From the NCBI GenBank assembly GCA_021808875.1, contig JAKBAU010000023.1, positions 1 to 20,702 of the forward strand: a stretch of DNA of 20,702 nt. Reading direction: 5' to 3'. Position 1 is the first letter of the stretch. Every line of letters begins with the position of its first letter. Both the position numbers and the translations under genes were made by a program. The stretch comes from Pseudomonadota bacterium (GTDB lineage Bacteria; Pseudomonadota; Alphaproteobacteria; Micropepsales; Micropepsaceae). The notes under the pieces were generated by a model. It saw nothing but the letters and a program-made list of their open reading frames with translations. It was not told the origin of the DNA and made no database searches. Shown piece by piece: positions 7,185 through 13,527 of the stretch.

Positions 7185-8291
7185 CTACTCGGCGGCTGAC
7201 AGGAACTTGTCGAGATCTGCCCGGGCGGCAGGCACCTCAGCCTTCAGGACCGGGTGCAGCGTCTGGATGTTCGGGAGAATCTCACCGGTCGTCGCGAACC
7301 GAACGCAGGCGAGCGCACCGAAAGCGCCCTGATCAGGCCAGCGCTGGTCGAGGAGCGCGACCTGGACGCCCTTCTCGATGCCGTCGAGCTGACCCTTGCT
7401 GACGTTCCAGCCGATCGTGAAGACCTTCCCTTGGCGGTTCAGGTCGGTGATGGCGCGGTCGGCGTGCTCGGCGCCGAAGTCGACGTTCTCGATGAATTGG
7501 ACTTCGGGATGAGCGAGAAGGAACGTGCGGTAGGTGTCGTAGACCTTTCCCGGATTGTAGGACGTATTGATTGGATTGGTCTCGGTGGCGAGGAACTTGG
7601 CGTCCGGGATCGCCTTCTCGATGGCTTCACGGAATCCCTTCATGCGTCCTTGCGCCCAGGTCTGCGACGGGTCGCCGCCTGAGACAGCGAAGATCTTGAG
7701 ATTGGCGCCAGACGCCTTCATCCAGTCCAGCACGACCTGCGCTGCGGTCGCGCCTTCCTTGAGCGGAATCTGTGTGAAGTTGGTGAATTCGTGGCCATGC
7801 GTCGGCAGGCCCACCGTGAAGACCGGAATTCCCCTGCCCATCATATCGTTCACCACACGCTCCGCCGAATCGGAGGTGACGGGGAGAATGGACATGCAAT
7901 CGACCTGGTTGACCGCTAGCTTCGCCTGGATCTGCGAAATCTGCTGGTTGGCGTCGGGCTGAACCGGAGCGATCGCCGCGCAATTGATCGGGTAGATACT
8001 CTCAGCATTCTTGCATCCAGTCTGGAACCCCACGAGCTGCTGCTGGGAGAACAGCGGAAGGCCAGAGCCCATGTACGAATAGACGACGTTCAGCGGCTCG
8101 TGCTTGGCGACTTTCTCGGCAATTTTGGGGGAAAGCTTGAAGGTTCCCCAGGGCATGACGACCGTATTGGGCGAACCGTCGGGCTTCGGTCCGCTCGCCG
8201 GCACCTGCGATGCCGTTTGGGCGGGTGCGGCGGATGTCCAGGCGGCGAGCATGAGGGCGGCAAGAGAACCGTATTTCGTGTAGACGCGCAT
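7185..8291 (-). CDS. ABC sugar importer, periplasmic binding protein
   Basis: A 368-residue secreted protein. A signal peptide covers about residues 1-24 (basic start, hydrophobic LAALMLAAWTS, cleavage after APA), followed by a type I periplasmic sugar-binding fold (Peripla_BP_4-like). Supporting phrases are ANQQISQIQAKLAVNQVDCM, VTSDSAERVVNDMMGRGIPVF and HADRAITDLNRQGKVFTIGW. ATG at 8291 follows AAGGAG at a ten-base spacing; the longer frame to 8456 would hide the signal peptide. It captures a sugar or sugar acid for the permease and ATPase genes just downstream. The ligand cannot be read from sequence; apiose, apionate or an apionolactone is suggested only by the operon. Paired cysteines in GCKNAESIYPINC may form a disulfide. 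Confidence 0.92.
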   Translation of the reverse strand: MRVYTKYGSLAALMLAAWTSAAPAQTASQVPASGPKPDGSPNTVVMPWGTFKLSPKIAEKVAKHEPLNVVYSYMGSGLPLFSQQQLVGFQTGCKNAESIYPINCAAIAPVQPDANQQISQIQAKLAVNQVDCMSILPVTSDSAERVVNDMMGRGIPVFTVGLPTHGHEFTNFTQIPLKEGATAAQVVLDWMKASGANLKIFAVSGGDPSQTWAQGRMKGFREAIEKAIPDAKFLATETNPINTSYNPGKVYDTYRTFLLAHPEVQFIENVDFGAEHADRAITDLNRQGKVFTIGWNVSKGQLDGIEKGVQVALLDQRWPDQGAFGALACVRFATTGEILPNIQTLHPVLKAEVPAARADLDKFLSAAE

Positions 8292-8353
8292 TGCAGATAG
8301 ACTCCTTGGAGATTTCCGTTTGGCCGGCGAGCGCGCCGGATCTGCGGTCACGG

Positions 8354-8746
8354 TCAGTTCGTGATCGCGGATAGTTGGCTTTTGACGTCCTTTCCGACCA
8401 CGAGGCCGAGCGCTGCTGCCTGCGGATTGATGTGGCTGACCACGCCGTGGTCCCACATGTCCTGGGCATCGCCGATCATTCCGGTCGTGTGGCTGATGGT
8501 CGCGCCGGCGACGCCACGCCCGGCGAGCATGGCGAGCGCCGCGATTCCGGCGTCGTTCTTGCCGACGCCCGCGTCATTGAAGAGGACGAGCTTCAATGGC
8601 ACTTCGAGTGCGAACTCGCCGGAGCTTGCGCCTCCGTGGGACGCGGAGAGAACGATCGCGCCTTTGTCGTCTGCGGTGACCTTGGTGATCGAGTCCATGA
8701 TGACGACACGGTCTTGCGACCGCTGGAGAACTGTCTTTTTCAACAT
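8354..8746 (-). CDS. Conserved-looking protein of unknown function in the apionate operon
   Basis: A 130-residue protein I cannot assign to a named family. It lacks a signal peptide and membrane segment. Notable features are a histidine- and glycine-rich ASHGGASSGEF loop (about residues 35-45), FNDAGVGKNDAGIAALAML, GATISHTTGMIGDAQDMWDHG (about 82-102) and HINPQAAALGL. The two small-residue-rich loops with Ser-His pairs look like a ligand-binding or catalytic site rather than a structural protein. The start ATG at 8746 is 15 bases after the apnO stop, and the binding-protein gene follows 62 bases later, so it is embedded in the operon. The ribosome binding site is weak; ATG at 8698 (MDSITKV) is an alternative start. 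A mutarotase-like, isomerase or ligand-release role would be guesswork. Confidence 0.8.
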   Translation of the reverse strand: MLKKTVLQRSQDRVVIMDSITKVTADDKGAIVLSASHGGASSGEFALEVPLKLVLFNDAGVGKNDAGIAALAMLAGRGVAGATISHTTGMIGDAQDMWDHGVVSHINPQAAALGLVVGKDVKSQLSAITN

Positions 8747-8761
8747 GTCGCTGCTCGCCGT

Positions 8762-9595
8762 TCAGTGCCGGGTGATGTCGCGGATGGATTGCGCGACGGC
8801 GGCGGGTTCGAAGACCTTCTTCCAATCCGGGCGGAAGAGGTCCGTCTTGGCCTTTTCGATCGCTTTCTTTGCGCCGTCGGAGAACGTGCCGTTTTCGAGC
8901 TCGTTGAATACGATGGCGATCTCGACATTGAGGTGCCCGAGGATGAAGTCGCGCGCGGCCTCCGCCGGTACGCCACGCCGGATCGCCTCGTCCATTCCCT
9001 CGCGGATCACAGTGACGCAGGTCGCCCCGATGGTCTCGGAGAGGACCGGCTCGAGGATCGCCATCTGGTCCACGGTGACGCGGTGCGAGCGCATCACTGG
9101 GGCGTAGATCGCGCGCGCCACCGCTTCGCCGAGCGCGTATGTGCTTTCGGGCCCCTGCATCAGGGCGCAGACGATATGCTGCTTGGCCTTGATGCCGCCG
9201 AAGAAGTCCCGCCGAGCTTCGAGGTCGGTCTCGTCATTGTAGACGGGTGGATGGCACGGATGGGTCACGAAATAGACGAGGTCGTCGCGCTTCGGCAGAT
9301 CGCCGGCGAAGGGCGCGGCGGCGTCGAGCACCACGACCATCGTTCCCGGACGCAGATCGTGCTCAAGGCTCGCGGCGACCTGCTTGATGCGGTTGTCGGG
9401 CACGGCGAGAATCACCACCTCGGCGCCCTTCAGCGCTTCCGACGCATCGACGGCCGAAAGCCCGCGCTGCGCGAGCCTCGCTCGCCCCTCGGAGCCGACC
9501 TCGACATGCACGACCGCGAAGTCGGTCTTGAGAAGATTGTCGGTGATGCGCGTGCCCATCTTGCCGCCAGCGCCGACCAATGCGATTTTGACCAC
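8762..9595 (-). CDS. apnO: D-apionate oxidoisomerase-like NAD-dependent dehydrogenase
   Basis: A 277-residue dehydrogenase with an N-terminal Rossmann fold (MVKIALVGAGGKMG, glycine motif at residues 8-14; VVILAVPDN at about 62-70; LDAAAPFAGDLP at about 90-100) and a helical C-terminal domain of the 6-phosphogluconate-dehydrogenase type. THPCHPP is a family-like active-site loop. ApnO proteins oxidise and isomerise D-apionate to 3-oxo-isoapionate in the cytoplasm. Assignment rests on this domain layout plus the immediate neighbours, a DUF1537 kinase and a RuBisCO-like protein, which is the known apionate gene set. GTG at 9595 has GGAGG eight bases upstream and lies 14 bases after the kinase stop. 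A decayed second apnO-like gene is at 13210-13487. An alternative is a relative acting on another branched or four-carbon acid. Confidence 0.82.
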   Translation of the reverse strand: MVKIALVGAGGKMGTRITDNLLKTDFAVVHVEVGSEGRARLAQRGLSAVDASEALKGAEVVILAVPDNRIKQVAASLEHDLRPGTMVVVLDAAAPFAGDLPKRDDLVYFVTHPCHPPVYNDETDLEARRDFFGGIKAKQHIVCALMQGPESTYALGEAVARAIYAPVMRSHRVTVDQMAILEPVLSETIGATCVTVIREGMDEAIRRGVPAEAARDFILGHLNVEIAIVFNELENGTFSDGAKKAIEKAKTDLFRPDWKKVFEPAAVAQSIRDITRH

Positions 9596-9609
9596 GTCTC
9601 ACTCCTCCA

Positions 9610-10929
9610 TCAGGGCGTTCCCGCCCGTACTTGGGAAAAAAAAGTTTCGCCGCCCATCTGTCCGCCCTTCAGAGCAAGCTCACGGCCATCAAACTCGGGA
9701 TTTTCGGAATGGGTGAGGCAGAGCGGACAGCCGCGGACAAGGGCGGCGCGATAGGACAGGGCGTAGAGACCGAGCTGGTTCGTGACATGGCCCGACGTAT
9801 CGCCCCCGGCGACGACCGCCCGACGGACGCTTGAGCGACGCAGGATGTCGCGAAAGATGATCCCCAGACGCTCGCCGAGGCGCGTATTGAAGGCGATGCT
9901 CTGCTCGCCCGATTGCGCGACAACGCCGGCCGTCGGACCGAGCGCGGTGTAGAGGAGCGGACTCGCGCCATTTGCCAGCAGGTCGACGGCGCGCTTCGAA
10001 GCATCCTCCATGGCCGCGGTGCTCGCGATCAGCGCCTGGGGGTCGAGCGGCAGGCCGGTGAATCCGCTCTGCAGCGCAGCGCGAATCTGAAGTTCGTTGA
10101 TGGCGGAGCAGCTGCCGGACAGGACCGCGATGCGATCCACCGGATCGGGCCTCCTCGTCGCAACGGCGGCGGGCGCGAGGCCAAGCTCCCGCCAGCGATC
10201 AGCCAGCGCAAATTCGACACCCGATGAGCCGACGACGAACAGAGGCTTGGCGTCTTCGCCCGGCCACAGGATCCGGCCAACCACCGTTTGGGTGGCCGCG
10301 TCTGCCGTGTCGATCACCACAAGTCCGGCGTCCGACCCAAGGACGCGGCGACGAAGCTCATCGGGCGACAGCGTCCTGAGCGCAATCTGGTCGACGAGTT
10401 CGGAGCCAAGCGGGGTCTGTCGCGCGAGATGCAGCTGCAGGTCCGCCTCGTCCATGGGCGTCGTGGGATGCCGGCTCATCACCGGATGGCGGTCGATGCG
10501 GTAGGTCTCGCCCGCCGCCGTCGCGAACAGATTGCCGAACATCACGTAGCGGCCGAGCGCCGGCGCGCCGACGACGACCGGAACCGGTCGCTGGCCGAAG
10601 ATCGCACGGCCGATCTCAGCGGCTCGGCCGATGTTGCCCACCGACGGCGCGCTGTCGAATGTCGAGCAGACTTTGTAATGGACGACAGGCGCGCCCAGGG
10701 ATTTGAGCCGCTTGAAGGCGACGGGGAGGTTGGCGTCCATCCAGGCCGGATCCTGGCTGCGACTGATGCCGGCGATCCCGACCGCCTGTGCCTGTGGAGC
10801 AGCGCGCAGCTGCTCGTCGGTCGGGATTGTCAAAAAAAGAATAGTCGGCACGCCGGCCGTGGCGAGGACCTCGAGCGCATCGGTCGAGCCCGTGAAGTCA
10901 TCGCCGTAGAAGGCGAGCAGGAGCGACAT
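9610..10929 (-). CDS. oiaK: 3-oxo-isoapionate kinase-like DUF1537 kinase
   Basis: A 439-residue four-carbon-acid-sugar kinase family protein. The N-terminal substrate domain opens with YGDDFTGSTDALE (8-20) and contains the HYKVCSTFDSAPSVGNIG loop (84-101). The C-terminal nucleotide domain has AGGDTSG (374-380) and LKGGQMGGETFF (420-431). The family phosphorylates threonate, erythronate, 3-oxo-tetronates or 3-oxo-isoapionate. The neighbouring apnO and RuBisCO-like genes favour the last (OiaK), giving 3-oxo-isoapionate 4-phosphate. ATG at 10929 is 13 bases after the RuBisCO-like stop with GAGGG upstream; a frame reaching 11013 overlaps that gene and lacks family homology. Specificity among DUF1537 kinases cannot be settled from motifs alone. 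Confidence 0.84.
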   Translation of the reverse strand: MSLLLAFYGDDFTGSTDALEVLATAGVPTILFLTIPTDEQLRAAPQAQAVGIAGISRSQDPAWMDANLPVAFKRLKSLGAPVVHYKVCSTFDSAPSVGNIGRAAEIGRAIFGQRPVPVVVGAPALGRYVMFGNLFATAAGETYRIDRHPVMSRHPTTPMDEADLQLHLARQTPLGSELVDQIALRTLSPDELRRRVLGSDAGLVVIDTADAATQTVVGRILWPGEDAKPLFVVGSSGVEFALADRWRELGLAPAAVATRRPDPVDRIAVLSGSCSAINELQIRAALQSGFTGLPLDPQALIASTAAMEDASKRAVDLLANGASPLLYTALGPTAGVVAQSGEQSIAFNTRLGERLGIIFRDILRRSSVRRAVVAGGDTSGHVTNQLGLYALSYRAALVRGCPLCLTHSENPEFDGRELALKGGQMGGETFFSQVRAGTP

Positions 10930-10942
10930 CGACACTGGCCCT

Positions 10943-12196
10943 CTACTGGAAGAATGCGAGAGCGGCGGCGAGCGCCGGGTGGCTTCGGGCGCGGCTCTCC
11001 AGCGACTCGCCATCGAAGGCCGCGGCCCACGCCTCGCGGATACTTTCGACCCCTGCCTTCACCCCTTGGGGATGCGCGACGATGCCGCCACCGCAGCAGT
11101 AGATCAGATCGGCCGAGCCCAGGGCGGCGTAGGTCTCGGGAACCTGGCCGGCCCATTGCCCGCTCGAGAAGACCGGCATCGCCAGGCGGGGATGGCTCTC
11201 GGAAAGCGGGGTCAGGCAAGCCCGCGCCGAGGCGATCGACGAGGCGCCGTCCTCGGCGAATTTGTTGCGCAGGCCGTTCACGTGCATGTGGTCGACACCA
11301 ACCACGCGCCAGATTTTCTGATAGGCGCGGAAGTCGATGCCGATGTGCGGAGACCGGTAGTACAGGCCCCAGCCGTTGCGATGCGCATGGATCGGCAGCG
11401 TCGAATGCCGGCGCAGTTCGGCGACACCGGCAAGGCCGACGCTGTTGAGGCTGACCATGACACAGGTGCCGCCGGCGGCGGCCACGATGTCGTGACGCAG
11501 CCGCATCTCATCGATCTCGCCGGTCAGATTGAAGGCGACCATCGGCTTGCAGCCCCGCTTGTCCGCCGCAGCGTTGACCACGCGCATCACCGCCTTCACC
11601 CGGTCTTCGAATGGGCAGAGCGGCCCATCCGCCTGCAGCTCATCGTCCTTGATGAAATCGATACCGCCGTCGACCAGCGTCGCGACGAGATCCGCGGTGG
11701 CATCGGGGGTGAGCCCGACCGATGGTTTGACGATGGTGCCGACGAGCGGAAATCGCTCCACGCCCGCGAGCTGGCGGGTACCCTTCGGGCCAAAAGCGGG
11801 CCCAGGGTAGCGGTCCAGAAATTCGCCCGGGAGCTCCAGGTCCAGCAGGCGAATGGCCGAGAGCTGGTTGAGCTCGAACAGGTTGCCCGCGACCGTGGAC
11901 ATCAGGTTCGGCAGCGACGGACCAAAATTGGCCAGTGGCCAGGAGAGCCCCACGATGCCCTGGCGCCAGTCCGCGGGGCGATCCTTCGGGCGTTTCGCAC
12001 CCGGCAGGGAAGCGCCCTCGACCGGCCCGAGATCCGACAGGCTTTCGACCGAGGCGGCTTGTCGGGCGACGCGCGGGTCGTCTTCCGCCGCCAGCTTGAG
12101 GAATGTGCCGGTCGACTGCTCGCCGGCCATGGCGGCGGCCACAGCCTCGAGCGGGAAGGCGCTTTCGATCCGATATTTGGCGAAGACGCGGCTCAC
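10943..12196 (-). CDS. RuBisCO-like protein, 3-oxo-isoapionate-4-phosphate decarboxylase or transcarboxylase/hydrolase
   Basis: A 417-residue form IV RuBisCO-like protein. Visible active-site positions are Lys157 in IVKPSVGL, the carbamylated-lysine motif IKDDE (Lys183, Asp185, Glu186), His272-Arg273 in HAHRNG, His303/His305 in VDHMHVNGLRNKF with Lys312 in the loop-6 position, SSGQ at 344-347 and GGG at 369-371. Retention of the Mg and lysine ligands means it should still enolise a substrate. In apionate pathways such proteins are OiaX, giving L-erythrulose 1-phosphate and CO2, or OiaT, giving 3-phosphoglycerate and glycolate. No erythrulose-phosphate isomerase genes are nearby, which mildly favours OiaT. 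GTG at 12196 follows AAAGG at seven bases. It is the first gene of the operon. Confidence 0.86.
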   Translation of the reverse strand: MSRVFAKYRIESAFPLEAVAAAMAGEQSTGTFLKLAAEDDPRVARQAASVESLSDLGPVEGASLPGAKRPKDRPADWRQGIVGLSWPLANFGPSLPNLMSTVAGNLFELNQLSAIRLLDLELPGEFLDRYPGPAFGPKGTRQLAGVERFPLVGTIVKPSVGLTPDATADLVATLVDGGIDFIKDDELQADGPLCPFEDRVKAVMRVVNAAADKRGCKPMVAFNLTGEIDEMRLRHDIVAAAGGTCVMVSLNSVGLAGVAELRRHSTLPIHAHRNGWGLYYRSPHIGIDFRAYQKIWRVVGVDHMHVNGLRNKFAEDGASSIASARACLTPLSESHPRLAMPVFSSGQWAGQVPETYAALGSADLIYCCGGGIVAHPQGVKAGVESIREAWAAAFDGESLESRARSHPALAAALAFFQ

Positions 12197-12324
12197 AGCG
12201 CGACCTTTCGAAATGACATCGGGGCGGATTGGTCGATGGCGATCAAGCTACATCCCGCGCAACGGACGCGCGCGGGACCGCCTTTCGCCAACCCGTCCGC
12301 CCTGTCCGCATCGTTCCTCCCGCA

Positions 12325-12348
12325 TGGTATGGTGCACGTATCATACCA
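12325..12348 (-). promoter_or_regulatory. Palindromic operator candidate of the apionate operon
   Basis: A perfect seven-base inverted repeat, TGGTATG-N10-CATACCA, lies about 130 bases upstream of the first gene. The minus-strand right arm extends to ATTGGTATGATACG and includes TATGAT, which matches a -10 hexamer with an upstream TG. The GGTAT core resembles half-sites of FadR/NanR-group GntR regulators, and a GntR gene of that group is in the operon. Binding by that protein is inferred. Confidence 0.55.
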
Positions 12349-12480
12349 ATCATCCTGTAGCAAGCGGTGATTCGGCCCGCCTCGATCCGCGGCGGCTGAC
12401 AGCGGAGAGCATATATGCGATCTGCGGAATGAGACGGATCGTGGTCAGGAGTGCGCTCGGAGATGCGGGAAAAAACAGCT

Positions 12481-12492
12481 ATTGGTATGATA
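12481..12492 (+). promoter_or_regulatory. Second ATTGGTATGATA element, opposite orientation
   Basis: An exact 12-base copy of the sequence found on the minus strand at 12339-12350. The two copies face opposite ways about 130 bases apart. It may be a relic of a second promoter or a looping partner site, now next to a broken IS element. Confidence 0.4.
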
Positions 12493-12540
12493 GCGAGGCC
12501 ATCTTGCGGCGCCGCCGCCCCGCCGAGGGCAGCAGGCGGG

Positions 12541-13209
12541 AGTCGGTCCCTCAGGTTAACCAGGGTCCGAAGAATCAGGGCAGATCACTACGGGCTGGCG
12601 GCGTTCCGCCGGGTTTGGCAGACGTCCGCACATCGTTGCGGCGGGCGCTGCGGCCGATGCGTGATAATGACCTGCTGGCGTCAGGGCGCGCTGGAGCGCC
12701 GTGCCGGCCGCGCAACCACGGCGGCATCATGATCCCCGACACGGCGAACACCCTGTGGGGCACCGACCTCACGACGACCTTCACGGGCGAAGGCCAGGCC
12801 GTGGTATTCATCGCGGTCGACCAATGCTCAGGCGAACGCGCCGGCATCCACGCCTACGCCCGGGCGACCCGGTTCAAGGCACTGGAGCTGATCCGTCAGG
12901 GCGTGCGTCAGCACTTCGGCCGGTTCGACACCGGCGCCGCACGCGGACTCGCCGTGCGGCACGATCACGGACCACAATACATGTCCGGCCATTTCCAGAA
13001 GGAAATTGCGTTCCTCGGGATCGAGAGCTCCCTCGCATTCGTTCGCGCCCCCGAAGGAAGCGGCTGTGCCGAGCGGTTCATCCGCACCCTCGAAGAGAAC
13101 CTGCTCTGGGTCTCCACCTTCAACACCATCGAGGACCTGCGTCAGGCCTTGCTCGCGATCCGCGATACATACAGCGCCACCTGGCTCATCGAACGGCATG
13201 GGGTGACAC
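12541..13209 (+). mobile_element. IS3-family transposase OrfB remnant, frameshifted and truncated
   Basis: From about 12640 one frame reads as a DDE integrase core of an IS3-type OrfB. It has VRTSLRRALRPMRDNDLLAS before the core, Asp in LWGTDLTTTFTGEGQ, Asp in AVRHDHGPQYMS, and Glu in SGCAERFIRTLEENLLW, ending at WLIERHG. The preceding part (RIRADHYGLAAFRRVWQ) lies in a different frame, so there is a frameshift near 12620. No OrfA, start codon or terminal inverted repeats are visible, and the last 20 or so residues of a normal OrfB are missing. It cannot move by itself. Its right end abuts the apnO relic between 13199 and 13212, which places the insertion or a later deletion inside that gene. 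Confidence 0.82.
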
Positions 13210-13487
13210 CGCATCCAGCACGATCAGTGCGGTGCCCGGACGGACCTTGCTGATGATGTCGTGCGAGATGGGCCGATCAGCCGGTCGGACACGGCCAGCA
13301 CCGCGACGACGGCGTTGGCCAGCGCCTGATCCTGCTCGACGTATTCGGTGCCGACCGCGTCGTGCAGGCGCTGGCGTCCTTCCTCGGATATTTCGACATG
13401 GGCCATCTCGAAGAGCGAGCCCTGACGATTGCTCGACGGACGAACGCCCCTCTTCGCGCCGGCACGGAGTGGCGCGATTTTCGTCAT
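13210..13487 (-). pseudogene. Decayed 5' fragment of a second apnO-like dehydrogenase gene
   Basis: Read on the minus strand from ATG at 13487 it begins MTKIAPLRAGAKRGV, aligning with MVKIALVGAGGKMGT of the intact apnO-like protein. It goes on through FEMAHVEISEEGRQRL and VAVLAVSDRLIGP. After a one-base deletion in the C run at 13270-13274 the next frame gives ISHDIISKVRPGTALIVLDA, matching LRPGTMVVVLDAAAP of the intact copy. The homology stops at the edge of the IS3 remnant. The Rossmann glycines are damaged (RAGAKRG for GAGGKMG). About a third of the gene survives. It starts 40 bases after the dehydratase stop on the same strand, so it was probably the last gene of that operon. Confidence 0.82.
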
Positions 13488-13527
13488 CCGCGCCGTCCTT
13501 TGATAAAGTCAGCGCCGTTTCGTCGTG

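Larger units (their letters stand above)
12197..12540. other. Intergenic promoter region between the RuBisCO-like gene and the IS remnant
   Basis: No coding frame here is convincing. It holds the palindromic element at 12325-12348, a ten-base palindrome GCATATATGC at 12409-12418 and a second copy of ATTGGTATGATA at 12481-12492 in the opposite orientation. The right part (after about 12500) grades into frame-shifted transposase sequence. The missing 3' part of the apnO relic was looked for here and not found. Confidence 0.55.

Noticed and set aside
8375..9754. Long plus-strand open frame opposite the apnO-like gene and its neighbour
   Set aside because: The translation is composition-driven and shows no motif, and the minus-strand genes have ribosome binding sites and family signatures.
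10930..11013. N-terminal extension of the DUF1537 kinase
   Set aside because: It overlaps the end of the RuBisCO-like gene, and the family begins at the LLLAFYGDDFTG segment.
10979..12370. Long plus-strand open frame opposite the RuBisCO-like gene
   Set aside because: It mirrors a gene with clear active-site motifs, has no domain of its own and is the usual antisense by-product of high-GC codon use.
12339..12492. Terminal inverted repeats of the IS3 element
   Set aside because: The 12-base inverted pair at 12339-12350 and 12481-12492 lies wholly to the left of the transposase remnant and does not bracket it. It also matches an operator-like palindrome.
13224..13487. Intact 87-residue small gene
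   Set aside because: Its sequence is the frame-interrupted beginning of an apnO-like gene and the last 16 residues are out of frame, so it is a pseudogene.
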